The notes below the pieces were generated by a model, which worked only from the letters and a program-made list of their open reading frames with translations, had not been told where the DNA came from and searched no databases. The translations under genes were made by a program, and so were the position numbers. Below are positions 1-11,912 of a stretch of DNA of 64,000 nucleotides, one piece after another (position 1 is the stretch's first letter; each line of letters opens with the position of its first letter). Origin of the DNA: Ypsolopha sequella (Eukaryota; Arthropoda; Insecta; Lepidoptera; Ypsolophidae); contig OW204011.1 in assembly GCA_934047225.1 (NCBI GenBank), forward strand, positions 12,660,339 to 12,724,338, given 5' to 3'.

Positions 1-455
1 TTTTAAATGACCTCGTATTATACGAATGCCCTGCCATCCCTGACATACAATTGTCACGTTTAACGCACACGATGCAACTGCAGCGATGAACTCTGCAACG
101 GGTTTATTTATTTTTAATTTACTTATTTTAAGGAAACACACAGTGTTGGGGTCCTAGCTCGGTGATAAATAAAGCAGTGGACTGTAACTTAGATATTTTT
201 TTTTGTTTCTCAATCGTGGCCATTGATAGTGAAGAGAATTTTTGACAGATCCGGTGTTGCCAGGCTTCGTTCTTCCTTCAGTGTTTCCAGCTTATTATTA
301 GATCCCCAACACACAGTACAAAATATATAATGGGAATTTAAATACAGAAACGTAGAGACCAGTTAAGTTCCCATAGACAGTAGTATATAAGCAAAAAGGT
401 AGCAGCTTAAAATTAAAATGGAAACAATTTAAAGGGTTGCGGCGATGGATGTGTG

Positions 456-880
456 TTAAGGCGATATGTAAAAGTTTTAGCGTCCGTGTTACTCCATATG
501 CAAAAAAAACCTCAGTGCGAGAGGGACGGATTCGTGGAAAAGTAGCAAAAAGTCGGTTTTTTATTAATATAAAATGTACTAAAAACGCTATCAAAATTTC
601 GTTTAACCAGGTCCTAGATACTGTTAAAACCCATCTAATAAAATATAATTGAAGTCCATATGTCATTCTAAATTGTCAAACCAGGAGAATTAGTGTCGAT
701 AAAGACCTCATTTCAATAAATATTTCTATCGAGCCGAATTTCTCCAATCGCGTTTCTGTTTTAACAGATCCCTAGAGAAAGACTCCAAAAATAATATACT
801 ATTTTATCAAAATTATACATTATTTACCGAAGTAGATATAGAAGTTCTAAAAGTGTCGATTTTTTTCCGCAGCGCCTTAA
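456..880 (+). mobile_element. TTAAGGCG-family MITE
   Basis: Ends TTAAGGCGATATG and GCGCCTTAA. It contains box 1 (TGCGAGAGGGACGGATTCG at 516) 60 bp from the left end, and box 2 (CTATCGAG at 726-733) 147 bp from the right end. Noncoding. Confidence 0.8.
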
Positions 881-916
881 GGGCGTTATCCCTGACATTG
901 AGCACCTCATTTTGCA

Positions 917-1349
917 TTAAGGTGATATATCGTCCGTGCAAAGGTCCCCGTTACTCCAGGCGGAAAGACCCGCAGTGCGAGAGGGACGGAATCGAGGAAA
1001 ATTTTCAAAAAGTCGGTTTTAAATTAATCAGATATCAGAAAATAATTAATACATAATTAACTTAAATAGCTATGAAAATTTCCATAACCAGTAATTTAGG
1101 TATTGTTAAAAGCCATCTAAATAAATATTTTTGAAGTCTGTATGCTATCCGAATTTGTCAGAATATCAAAAAAAGTGTTAATTTGTTAATTATTTCTATC
1201 GAGTGAAATTCCTCCAATCGCGTTTCTGATAGACCAAAATCTAGAAAAAAGTTTCAAAATTATTATACTTATTTATTTAACTTAAGACTTCTTTTGAACA
1301 GCAGATAAATAACTTCTAAAGTGTCCATTTTGACGATATACTCCCTTAA
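917..1349 (+). mobile_element. TTAAGGTG-subfamily MITE
   Basis: TTAAGGTGATATATCGTCCG...GACGATATACTCCCTTAA. Box 1 at 976, box 2 at 1196-1203 (146 bp from the right end). Same subfamily as 27199-27622. Confidence 0.8.
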
Positions 1350-1837
1350 GTAGAACTGAACTCTATGATCTTTTGTTATAGTTTAAAATAGCGCTCCGGC
1401 CGGTTTTTTTTCTTAATGCTATATTTACTGTTAATTTTTATTGTTTGTGATTTTGTATGTACTTGTGTATTGTTTTTCTCGTGTCGGTAGTATCTGAAAA
1501 TAAAAGTATTTTTCTTTCTTATTTAAATCCTGTATAATTCTTAAATGAGTGTTGCACGAAAATAAAATTCCCTTTGAGAAAACATCACTAACAAACTGTT
1601 CCGTTCAACCTAATAACCCAAAGACATCTACAACATTCGCCCCACAAAAATTAAAACCGAACTATTCCGGTTTCAACCGGAATTTTATTTCTCAAAATAA
1701 GTAGCGTCCTCCTTGCGTCACAGACACTGTCTACCGGTGTGTGACCGTTTTGGCAGAAAGCCCAGTTGTCTTTGCCAGTGTTTATGTTACCTATAATATA
1801 AACCTTAGAAAAATATACTCAAGCTTTTATTTATAAG

Positions 1838-2251
1838 GCCCACTTGCAGCATGTTCTTAACTCGGCTTTAACTCGGGTTAAGTCAAAAAATAGAGGGTTA
1901 AGAAAAAGGTCTCTTGCACCAATCAAAATTTCGGGTTAAACTAGGGTTAAACTAAGAGAAAGTCATTAGAAATTAACATGACTCTCACCTTGAGTTAAAC
2001 TCTGGTTAGCGAAGTAATGTTACCAGTTTGACTTAAATTGTGTTGTTTCCAATGACATTATATAGATACTATACCTCATTGGTTGCAACTAATTACTTTA
2101 TGTTAACATTCTAAATAATTGTCAAATGTCAATTAACCCGCTTCGTTATTATCATGGTGCAATAGAACTAATGAAAGTTTGGGTTAGTTAACTCTTCCCT
2201 TGGGTTAAGGGGTTAAGGATTTTTTCTCGATCATGCTGCAAGTGAGCCTAA
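1838..2251. mobile_element. MITE with CTTGCAGCATG inverted ends
   Basis: Left TAAGGCCCACTTGCAGCATG and right CATGCTGCAAGTGAGCCTAA are inverted repeats about 410 bp apart. The interior is rich in GGGTTAA motifs. Confidence 0.7.
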
Positions 2252-2423
2252 GCGTCATTGGCGTTAACTCGTTTTAATTTTACGGCGTCGTCGGCCAATT
2301 AATTAATGGCGACCTCAAGAGTAATTATTCTAAGATGGCGACATAAATTATTGGATGGGAGAAAAATTATTGCATTGTTCACGACGTCTATCGAGGTTCG
2401 AGACTTTTTCGAGTTCATAATTA

Positions 2424-2968
2424 GGGTTCCGTAGTACCTAAAAGATACAAAAGGAACCTTTATGGTGAGACCCCGTTGTCCGTCCGTCCGTCCGTATGTC
2501 AGAGCCTTATAACTATAGTACCGTTAAAGATAAATACATCAATTTTGGCACAAAATTAGCATTAATTTGCCCACATAACAAGGTGTAAATTTTTTTTATC
2601 AATAATTAGAAATTGTTCAAAATATTTTCAAAACAAAAGTAAGAAAAACAAAAAATATAATCCTAAAAATACAATATGAGTATCAAATTGTAGATACTAA
2701 AAAGTTAATTGTAAAAATGTATACTTTTACTATATTTACTGGCACTGGTTTCGAAAAAATCTTAAAAAACCACAAAAATATGTATATCCCCCCTTATCTC
2801 CGAAACTGGTGGACCGAAAAATATGAAAAAAATCATGGTAATATCTGTTTACGTAAAGATTACAGGAAAAATAAAGCGGTTGAGAAATTCACGAAAAAAA
2901 ATGTCAAATAAATCATCCACAAATCGGAACCGAGGTACGCGAGTCTGACTCGCACTTGGCCGTTTTTT
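2424..2968 (+). mobile_element. Lepidopteran GGGTTCCG...CTTGGCCG repeat
   Basis: Starts TTAGGGTTCCGTAGTACC with a CCGTCCGTCCGTCCG run. It ends GCGAGTCTGACTCGCACTTG-GCCG and a T-run. Another copy lies at 29798-30480, and partial ones at 23360-23640 and in the linkers at 38.8 and 39.6 kb. Confidence 0.65.
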
Positions 2969-3216
2969 TTAGTTAATACTCTGAGAGTCGTTTAGCAGGC
3001 GGATTGTAAAAAACCCGCCTTTTTGTATGTGTAATACTGAACATTTCAATTCTGCTCAATATAGTTATTCTACAAAACCTTATTACCTAGGTATTGTATA
3101 CAGTGTGTCCCTCCCTCGTACAAGTGCACATCCGAAAAGGGGTGAAACTAGACCTTATTTTATCGACAAAAAATGTTCTTTTTTTTTAGAAAATCTTTGT
3201 TTTATTAATTTACGTT

Positions 3217-3638
3217 TTAAGGCGCTCTTATCTCAGAAGAGTGACTCTCTGTCTTTTTCTTTACGTGTAAGGAGTAAAGAAAATAACCACACTTTGGTAC
3301 TTTTTCGTTGTTTTTAAATTGTTTAAAAATAAGGGATATGTTTATTAAAACCCACTTACGTGGTCGACCTAGAAAATTTAAAGAGCAATATTACCAGATA
3401 TGTTTCGTTAATAAAAGAGTGGAATTATGGAAATGGCATGATTTGAAAGGTCTTATTGCATGCTGTGTTCGTGAATTATTTCTATCGAGCAAAGTTTATC
3501 TGATCGTGTAACACATGCGTGGAAGACCAAGATAAAGGTTCGAACTATATTGCGTATTTTTTTTTTGAGGTTTTAGACGATATTTGAAAGTTCTATTTGA
3601 CTTTGAAATTACAGATTTTGGGATAAGAGCGCCTTGAA
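3217..3638. mobile_element. TTAAGGCGCTCTTAT MITE
   Basis: TTAAGGCGCTCTTATCTCAG ... GGATAAGAGCGCCTTGA inverted ends. Box 2 (CTATCGAG at 3482-3489) lies 149 bp from the right end; box 1 is absent. The copy at 23686-24117 is in the opposite orientation. Confidence 0.8.
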
Positions 3639-3750
3639 TTTTTTTTTGCCTGCCATTAAGTTTTGCAGCGTGTACCAAAAATATTACGATGTTCCGCGGG
3701 CCGGTTCAAAAGTAGGGCCGCATTTGGCCCGCGGGCCGGGCGTTGCCCAT

Positions 3751-3774
3751 ATAATAATAATAATAATAATAATA
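3751..3774 (+). repeat. (ATA)n microsatellite
   Basis: Eight units followed by a repeat-like sequence (3775-3960) that resembles a SINE or LINE 3' end. It follows a GC-rich hAT-like end (GGGCCGGGCGTTGCCC, near 3735). Confidence 0.8.
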
Positions 3775-3961
3775 AGAGTTTATTCCATATAAATGTGTAC
3801 ATTTATAAACTTACATACTAGATCATACACAGATTAAAAGAGTGTACACAAAACAATTTTGAGTGCCCTACTCCCTAAAAAAGGGCATAGCCCTGTAGTC
3901 TTAGGATAAGTAGTACTGCTCAACCCGAAAAATAGGTGACTAGCTAACACAATATTACTGT

Positions 3962-5975
3962 ACATCTTGTATTGCATGTTTATAAAAAATATGTTGATTT
4001 AAAACTTATTTTTACTAATTTACTAAATTACATGTAATAATCAAATGTAAATTATGGCAAAAGAAAGAATATAATATAAAAGTAGTATGGTATACGTCAA
4101 GGAACTCGAGTAGCTAAGGGCCACCGTTTATTTACTAATACCATCACAGACATTGCGTGCCAGCGTTGCTTAGGGAAAGCTATAAATTATACTTCCAGAA
4201 GCTTTCGACTTTATGACCCAAATTTTCATCCATTACTAAAGTAGAATAACGTCTAAATGAGGGTAGACGATCAAAAGTAGGTCGGGTCAGTGAAATCTAC
4301 TCCCATACTGCAAACAACAACAAAAGCGTTTTTATAAGTAACTACATTGTTTGACCGATGTTATGATATGACATTATAACACCGCAACTCTACGCTACGC
4401 TCTACGCTACGTTTTTTTGTTTGTGTTTATTTCGATAAATATTTGTACGCCAAATTTGGCAGATTTTTGAGGAATGACATATTTAATCATATTGTAACAC
4501 CTAATTTTTAAGGACCAAAAGTCAAACAAATAAACTTTTCTATTCTATTCTATGATTGGCCAAATTTATTATAACACCGTGAAAAAGAACCAGTCACAAG
4601 CGATAACTTAAGTCTTAATTTCTTAAGCCACGCCCTCTTTCTCTTCTCGCTTCTGATTGGTCGCAGGCATCTACTGAGTATAATGACGTACATACATGGG
4701 TATAATGACGAGTATCACGACAGTATCATGACGAGTGTTCTTTTTCAAATTTTTCGTGAAATTTGATGGTCGTAGATAAAATGTTGTGTGGACATAATTA
4801 TTAAACATTGGGACACTCATGCAGGTCTATTATGACACTAACTTCGTTCATTCCGTAAACAAGCACTCGTTTATTCTATCTCTCGAAGTACGTGGCTATA
4901 GTTGTAATAGGGCGTACAGTAATTTCTGAAACTGTTTACAACACGTAATTATTACTTGTAGTTCGCCCCGATTCGATCTTGACCGATTTAGCTCATGTGC
5001 GAACATAAAAATTCTTTTTGTCTCATTTACTCACCTACCAAATTTCATGACGTTCCGATCAACGATATTCGAGTTATCGTCTGACAAACATACATATAGT
5101 CCGTGTTTTTATACTTGACTTAAGTCATAAACAACAATGGCGTACCAATAAAATTTGACATTTCGTAGGGATGGGTAGCGATGCGCGATGACGGATATTT
5201 TTATCGATTGTCCCGATTAATCGCGATTATTTTTTCGAAGTCGACTAAATATCTCGCCGTCGATAAACGAATGTAAGTCGAACTTTCTCATTGTAAACCT
5301 AACTGTATTTTGTTTTTGTGCAATATTTATAAAGTCATTGTTTTACATTTTATATACCAATTTATATACAAATACAAATACAAATACAAAATACAAAATT
5401 ATGTTTAATATAAGTACTAGGCATCCGCTAAAAATCAGCGCCATGGCCCTGTCATGACATTAAGCTGAGCGGAGACTTTTTTGGTACATTCTGTGCTAAT
5501 TTTAAGTTTTAACTATAATTTAATATACCAAATATATATTATGTTCCAAATAAACATGATTCTATTCTATTTTATAATCGACAAAAACATTTCGTAATCT
5601 CGCATATCGTTCTTTCATTCACATTACGTCATCCCATCCCTAAAACGAAATATCAAACTCTTCTGTGAATTCATTTTGTCTGTGTACAGGAATTCCGTAA
5701 AAGTACGAGTTTACCTAAAAATGTTATTTAAAATGACAATTTAAAGCATTTTCAAATATGGTTACACCTTTCTGTTACACGTTGTATAGTCAAAATGCAT
5801 TCCAGAAATTGATTACAATTTTCCGTGTATTTTATGAAATACACAGAAAAGAAGCACACTATTTTTTACATATCGCCATAAATTGTATTGCACGAATTAT
5901 ACTTGGCTGGTGACAAAAATTAGCAGTTACCTGTGTTTGAGGAACAACCAAGGTTATAGACTATGAGCGTAGAGT
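3962..5975. other. No gene seen; scattered repeat remnants
   Basis: AT-rich, without a convincing coding frame. It contains a LINE 3' tail (about 5335-5575, ending in ATTCTATTCTATT) and a fragment of the TTACACCTTTCTGTTACACG MITE at 5760-5790. Confidence 0.5.
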
Positions 5976-6391
5976 CTGTAACCCTATGTATCGAGTAACA
6001 AGATGGGACCAATTTGTAGTTGTGTAGAAAAAAAACTACATCAAAATAAATAGGGTTGGCTGAGCGCAACCTGCTCCATTTTGTTTTTGCTGACTGTACA
6101 AAATGTTCCAGGTTGCGCTCAGCCAACCCTGTTTATTTTGATGTAGTTTTTGTTTTTACACTTCTACAAATTGGTCACATCTTGCTGAAAACGATGCCGA
6201 ATCGATTTTTTTAAATAAATCAATCTTTGATAAAATCAGATCGACTCACGTTAGTACCAAGACGCGCAAACCTTATTTTACTAAACACCTTTTGATACGC
6301 TCTATCGAACGTAGTAGGGCCCTACATGTTACTTATAGACGTGATTGTTTAGCGTAAGAACAATTTTTTTTTGCTGACTGTACAAAATACT

Positions 6392-6630
6392 CCTGCGGGC
6401 CTATTATGTATCTCTAGTTGCCTTCTGGACTGGGTGTCTATCATCAAAAACATAGATATACTATCGAATTCCGATGTCCTAAGGATATTTTCGCACTTGA
6501 AGTGACGACACAGATTGTTAATAGTTCAATACACACTAAAGGCAATTTTGAAATTTCAGTTTTTATCTATGTTTTTGATGATAGGCACCTCGTTCAGTTG
6601 CCAACTAAAGATACAGAATAGGGGGGCAGG
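6392..6630 (+). mobile_element. CCTGCGGGCC MITE
   Basis: Ends CCTGCGGGCCTATTATGTAT and ATACAGAATAGGGGGGCAGG. Other copies at 25083-25321 and 61316-61793. A frame across it is an accident; no conserved protein. Confidence 0.75.
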
Positions 6631-6636
6631 TTGCGC

Positions 6637-7017
6637 CAGCGGGGGTTGGCAAATATAGGAAGGCCATAAATGTTACCAGGGGATCAGCCAGGGCCGCATA
6701 TCATTTTTGTATTTAAATAAATATCATATTTATTGTAGTTTTAAACATTTTAAGTATTAACTATTAAAATAATTAATGCGATTTTTGCGGCTGCATTTGA
6801 CTTACAAGTTTTTGCATTTTAAATCTGGAAATGCGCAGTATTGGGTCTAATTGTGCATTCTTTAACCGAAAACAATGCCTGCTTTTTTGATAGTTGAGAA
6901 TGGAAAATATCTATACTGAAGCTGCTCAAACAAATATGTACTACCAAATATAATTATCATGCAGTAGTTGCGGGCCGTACCAAAGCGGTTCACGGGCCGC
7001 CGGTTGCCGACCGCTGC
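6637..7017 (-). mobile_element. hAT-like remnant
   Basis: GGGGTTGGCAAATATAGGAA...GTTACCAGGGGATCAGCCAG and the TTTTGCGGCTGCATTTGACT...AAATGCGCAGTATTGGGTCT segment match the hAT element at 11913-12644 in inverse orientation. Its end is GGTTGCCGACCGCTG. Confidence 0.6.
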
Positions 7018-7270
7018 CTTAGCCAAACCTGTTTTTTTTTATGAAGTTTTTTCACATCTCCGAATTAGTAACATCTTGTTACTCCATACATAGGGTTACC
7101 CGCGGTACGCCCGTAGTCTATTACGCCGAATCTGATAAACTTGTTAATGATGTTAAACAAATTGTTTTAGCTGACTCAGAAACTGACTCATTCATTTCCC
7201 TGCTAGACCCGTAGCCAGGGGGGGGATATGGGTGTCTTATCACTAAGGTTGCCAACGGTACTATAATATA

Positions 7271-7532
7271 CAAGGTGACTTTTTGATCTTCGTCCAAATT
7301 CATACTGGTGGCTGGGTAAGTGATCAGTATCATGGATCAATACCAATTTTTGTGAAATTCGTAAAATGAAATTTCGACTCCCCATAGTGATTCACTCGGG
7401 ACTGGAAGTGAATTTCTATGGGAAGCCGAAATTTCATTTTACGAATTTTACAAAAATTGTTATTGATCCAAAATACTGATCACTTATCAAGCCTCCAGTA
7501 TGAATTTGGACGATGATCAAAAAGTCACCTTG
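7271..7532. mobile_element. Palindromic MITE, CAAGGTGACTTTTTGATC family
   Basis: Almost completely self-complementary: the two ~130-bp halves (CAAGGTGACTTTTTGAT...ATCAAAAAGTCACCTTG) meet at GATTCACTCGGGACTGGAAG. Copies at 43178, 44785 and 52438 and a diverged one at 55115. Flanked by TA-rich DNA. Confidence 0.85.
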
Positions 7533-7549
7533 TATATATAATGCTATAT

Positions 7550-7625
7550 CAACGAGCTATGGAGCGGGCTATGCTTGGGATATCTCTGATGGATAAAATC
7601 CGAAACGAAAAGGTGAAAAGTCACC
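7550..7625 (+). pseudogene. RTE-like LINE fragment
   Basis: A short frame YQRAMERAMLGISLMDKIRN, the segment just upstream of the KWQWTGH... end seen at 24357 and 45950. Only about 25 codons remain. Confidence 0.5.
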
Positions 7626-7639
7626 TTGTATAGTATTGT

Positions 7640-8440
7640 ACTATATCTCGGGTCTGCGTACTATATACTGTTGAAGAACTGGGGTAAAGTTTAGCGAATT
7701 GCTGTCATAAAACTACGATTTTTTTACTAAGGTAAGTGTTAGTTCCGAATTAGTGCATCCTACTTATATTTTTTTCTGTGATCGACACGTTGGTTTTCTT
7801 TTTTTCAAAATTACTTAAATCGATTCTGACTAGGGAAAGCAATCTTGCACCTAAATGTCAATCTCGGTATTTGCAAGATTTGAAAAAATCAATCTCTCAA
7901 GATCTCGGTATTAGCGAAATCTTGCACTAATAAAAATTCTTTCGAAAAAATATTGTTTGAACTACTGGTTAGTAAAAAAATTAAAACAAGATATCAATCC
8001 AATGATATGGGATGTATTTAAATATACTCATCATAGTTAATTATGTTATTTTACTGACCATAATGAAAAGTTTTCCCAAAGAAATACACCAGCGCAGATG
8101 AAAAAATAATTTTTTCTATACATAATAATTTTAAAAACCAACTGTAAATGTTGTATGGGCATGTGTTTTTTTTTTTTCAGCTAATAAATCTTACTATCTA
8201 CTGAAATAGAAGAAAAAATCAACAGGAAAGCAAATCACACGATTAACCGACCAAATTCGAATGACTACATAAAAGCGGGCGCATAGTACATTGTGCCAAC
8301 CGTCTTAAATTGGTAGTATTATAATTGAATTTTGGTGGCGTACAGGGTTTAAATACATATTTATTTACTTTTATATAAATATGTGACGTTATCAGAGAGT
8401 ATGTAGATATCATAATGTTATTAGATCTATGGATAAAATC
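7640..8440. other. No gene seen
   Basis: AT-rich single-copy-looking sequence without a usable frame or repeat end. Confidence 0.4.
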
Positions 8441-8443
8441 ATT

Positions 8444-8869
8444 TTAAGGCGATACCAAAAAAAATGGGGTTTTTTCGAATCCATTTACTCCATTCTAAAT
8501 CATCATCTACGTATTTAATTTTTGGGTAAATGATTATTGAGTAATTGATTAAGATTCTCACTGAAGGAAAACGCGATTGGATGAAATTATCTCAATAGAA
8601 TTTAATTCCGAAAAGAACTCTAAATTGTTTTATTTTTTCCTGTAATTCTGAAATCCTAACTAATTTCATTGTGAAATTGCATTCAAAATGTGGATATTAT
8701 GTATTTGTAAAGTCTCCTTGAAAATCTTTTTGACAAAATAGCTTAGTACATTTTATTTTAATAAAAAACCGACATTTTGCTACTTTTCCACGAATCCGTC
8801 CCACTCGCACTGAGGGTTTTTTCGCATATGGAGTAACAGGGACGTTAAAACTTTTACGTAGCGCCTTAA
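8444..8869 (-). mobile_element. TTAAGGCG-family MITE
   Basis: TTAAGGCGATACCAAAAAAA...ACGTAGCGCCTTAA. Box 2 (complement CTCAATAG at 8591-8598) is 147 bp from the left end, and box 1 (ending 8809) is 60 bp from the right end. Confidence 0.8.
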
Positions 8870-8990
8870 GGATTAAATGTCAGATTTATCGTCGAATGAT
8901 AAAAAGTCAAGTATCTAATACATACTCGTAGATAAGGAGTTATTCGGCTTATGTATTGTGATCTACACATGTACTAATTATATTATATTA

Positions 8991-9380
8991 TATAATAGTA
9001 GTTTATGCTACAAGGGCGCAAAGGAATAAATTACGAGGACGATTTAAAACACGAGCGTAGCGAGTGTTTTAAACGTAACCGAGTAATTTATTGCTCTTAC
9101 GCCCGTGTATCATACTACGTTTTTCAATGCATAGTGTGAGGAAATAAAACAAATATAATTTTGTGAACTTTAAATTGTAATTGGCTCAAAAGGACTGTAT
9201 CCAGAGCCGTTAAACAGTGGAAAAAAAGTATGACATTTATGGTACACAAGAAAGGCTGCAGGTTAGCCAACCATTGAAAATAAATTTAAAAAAAAATAAT
9301 AATAAAGCCCAAATAATCGACTTTCTGTTCGGTTTTGATGCATAAAAAGTGGGCCTTTACGAGCACATGCATTGAAAAAT
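8991..9380 (-). mobile_element. MITE of the GTAGTTTATGCTACAAGGGC family
   Basis: Shares GTAGTTTATGCTACAAGGGC, the TTTAAAACACGAGCGTAGCG hairpin, GGCTGCAGGTTAGCCAACCA and GCCTTTACGAGCACATGCAT with 35048-35436, 51860-52256 and 53163-53702. Noncoding. Confidence 0.75.
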
Positions 9381-9534
9381 TACATATGTACACATTAAAA
9401 TTGACCAAAAACGCAGTCCACATACGCATCAATCAACATCGCCACACATGTGACTCTATGAACAACAACACTCTACCAGTACCGACCCACACACACACTC
9501 ACAATTCGCCTTTCAACCATTGTCTTACAGTTCG

Positions 9535-9705
9535 CATCATTAAGGCCCTTAATATCGCCAAATGGGTACTTTCTAAAGCCTACTCCTCTTTTATGGCCAA
9601 ACCAAAAATATTGAAAAAATGTATTATGGATTATCAACTCTAGGATAACATATGCAACATTTTTCTTTTTCGTACCACCAAAACTTCTATATGAAAAATT
9701 GTTTT
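9535..9705 (+). repeat. Repeat shared with 21425-21592
   Basis: TAAGGCCCTTAATATCGCCA...GGGTACTTTCTAAAGCCTAC...CACCAAAACTTCTATATGA recurs in inverse orientation at 21425-21592. Function unknown. Confidence 0.6.
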
Positions 9706-9727
9706 AACTGAATGGTGTTTTTTTGGC

Positions 9728-9910
9728 TTGAATGTTAAAGTTAAACACCGTTTTGTAGTAACACAGTTACGGTGTTACTACAAAATGGTGTTTAACTTTA
9801 GACAGTGTTTAAATCTGTCGTTGTCACCTTTGTTTTCATATTGTAAAAGAGTGACAGCAACAGATTTAAACACTGTCTAAAGTTAAACACCGTTTTGTAG
9901 TAACACCGTT
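9728..9910. repeat. Three-armed inverted repeat
   Basis: The arm GTTAAACACCGTTTTGTAGTAACAC occurs at about 9738, inverted at about 9772, and direct again at about 9884. The last two belong to a long palindrome with about 59-bp arms (9771-9829 and 9851-9909) around a 21-bp loop. The DNA could form two alternative hairpins. Confidence 0.8.
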
Positions 9911-10075
9911 AATGTTTAAACGAGCAGCACTGGTTGGCGGAGGACGAGACGTCTCCAGAGCCGAGACGGGTGCGTCTCTGCTTCCGCCAACTGACGTCAC
10001 ACGTCACTCCTCTCATTTTTATAGCATGCAGTGTTTACCTGTTATTGGAGTTACACTCTATTCCTACTGTATAGT

Positions 10076-10774
10076 GCGCGCCAATCTTTTAGTCGCCTCT
10101 GAGTGAGTTACGAGTGCAAGCTTGCGCAGGTACAGTCAAGGAAACAATAATATCAACGGTTGATTATTAAATGTTTACTGCAAGTGGTAAGGTGTACTTG
10201 TTGTACCTAGCTATTTAATTATTTATTTATTATTTTAGTGCAATCTGAACTATAGAAATAAAACGCTTTAATATTAAAAATAAGTAAATTTATAATGTAC
10301 AAATATAGACAAATACGTTGTTACTTTATTTAGAGATGTGAGACACCATCTATAAAAACTGGTTCCCTTAGATTTTCGTCCGAATCACTATCGTCTGTAG
10401 AATTTTGGTCCTCCTCAGTGTCGTCGTCGGGTCCATTGTCATTGTCACTAACTTCAATAATTATTTATTTATTATAAAGGCAACAGAAACAATAAACTAT
10501 AACAAACAGATTCAACGATTAACTTAACGAATCATAGAATTTTTTCCTCGTAGGTACATTTCATGCAACGCGCGCGTGTATAGTGTACGGACGTAGCACT
10601 AACACTAACGCATAGTGTTGACACCTGCCGAACGGCGAGCGGGGGGTGTGGTGCGGCATGCAGGCGGGTGTGCTCCGCGCCCTCGCTCCTGTAACGTCCC
10701 CCTGACACCGTAAAACGGCTAATGCGTCGATTCTTGGGGCTATCTTCAGAGGCGACTAAAAGATTGGCGCGCAC
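10076..10774. mobile_element. DNA element with 30-bp inverted ends, GC-rich right part
   Basis: AGTGCGCGCCAATCTTTTAGTCGCCTCTGA at 10076 and its complement at 10745-10774 bracket about 700 bp. The right 200 bp is GC-rich, like a promoter end. A - strand frame (10331-10460) reads EVSDNDNGPDDDTEEDQNST, DDSDSDENLREPVF and then a stop, an acidic protein tail that may be the last exon of a lost transposase. Superfamily not recognised. Confidence 0.6.
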
Positions 10775-10779
10775 TGTAC

Positions 10780-11320
10780 TTTAGTTTAATTGTATGTTGT
10801 AAAGTGTATCATCTGTTGGTAGACCAAATAAATAAATACCTAATTCTAATTCATTACCGGACCGGATGATGGTGGGTAGAACTAGGGTTCCCAACCCTCC
10901 CAGAATGCCCGGGAGACTCCGGGAATATTGTTCAACCTCCCGAGCTCCCGGGATGCAATACATTCTCCGGATTTTCTAAAATAAAATAATTGTCATTAAC
11001 GAAATGGATAAATCACGCCAAACAAATAACTTAATGACGAAATAAATTTCGATTTTTCATATAAATCTTTTATGATTATTTGCCCAAAAACTGACAAAAT
11101 TACATGCTTCCACAAAACAAAGCAAATTACAAAAATTACTTTTGCTTTTTTCACGTTCATATTTAAGGGGGGGGGCAAATCTTACAGGCCCAGGGCGCTA
11201 AATCTTAAAATACGCCATTGAGTATGGGCATCACTTCCAAGAGGACCGACCGCCAAGAGTGGCGAAATAATAAAAAATCGGAGAAAACCCTCTACTAATT
11301 TCCCCAGAAAAATGCTGTTT
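10780..11320. other. No gene seen
   Basis: Contains a GC-rich patch with CCCGGGA repeats (10890-10955) and a G-run (11167). No coding frame is convincing. Confidence 0.4.
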
Positions 11321-11322
11321 AT

Positions 11323-11688
11323 TTAAGGTGGATGGTCCAAGGACCAATAACGACGACAGAAGTATTATTATTTAAAATTCTGTTACCTTTTTCCACACGT
11401 TCCATCAACTTTACACCCGCGAATAATCAGTTTTTTTACAAAGAAACATTTTTAGAATCTAATTTTGTTATTTGAAACTTTTGTAATCCAATGTATGAAA
11501 CTTTTAAATTGCAAAATTAGACTGTTAAAACTTTTTGTTTTTAAGAAAAACTAAAGTTGATGGAACGTGTGGGAAAAGGTAACAGAATTAAATAATAATA
11601 CTTCAAATTCAAATCCAAATATATTTCTGTCGTCGTTATTGGTTCTCACAAGTTTTTTATAAAAACTACCTTGAACCATCCACCTTAA
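11323..11688. mobile_element. TTAAGGTGGATGGTCC MITE
   Basis: TTAAGGTGGATGGTCCAAGG ... TTGAACCATCCACCTTAA, largely palindromic (ACCTTTTCCACACGTTCCAT recurs inverted). The other copy, at 43993-44646, carries a nested hAT MITE. Confidence 0.8.
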
Positions 11689-11912
11689 CATGAGAGGGAC
11701 AAAACAAACTCCTCCACAAAACACTGTAATTGGACATGAACTGTCTGACCGAGCCATGTTGGTGTACAAACAATCATTTACCCACACTGAACGAAATGTG
11801 TGACCTCAATCTATTCATTCAACGACGCTGATAATAAAGCCGAGTTGACTTGATCAGAGTAAAAGTAAACCGACAAAATGCAGTTGGATGTTATTTTTAT
11901 ATGAATCTAGTG

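Larger units (their letters stand above)
5978..7106. mobile_element. Composite element with inverted ends holding a palindrome, a MITE and a hAT remnant
   Basis: The outer ends ACCCTATGTATCGAGTAACA-AGATG (5979) and CATCTTGTTACTCCATACAT-AGGGT (7073) are inverted repeats. Inside, 5996-6185 is a near-perfect palindrome with about 75-bp arms around TGTTTTTGCTGACTGTACAA. A second copy of the loop sequence (6374) is interrupted by the MITE at 6392-6630 and followed by a hAT-like piece (6637-7017). Confidence 0.6.

Noticed and set aside
298..666. 122-codon - strand frame
   Set aside because: It lies mostly inside a TTAAGGCG MITE; composition and overlap with a noncoding repeat argue against a gene.
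9912..10106. 64-codon frame ending at SE* with similarity to the inverse frame at 10532-10774
   Set aside because: The similarity (RANLLVASE) is due to the inverted terminal repeats of the element at 10076-10774, read on opposite strands.
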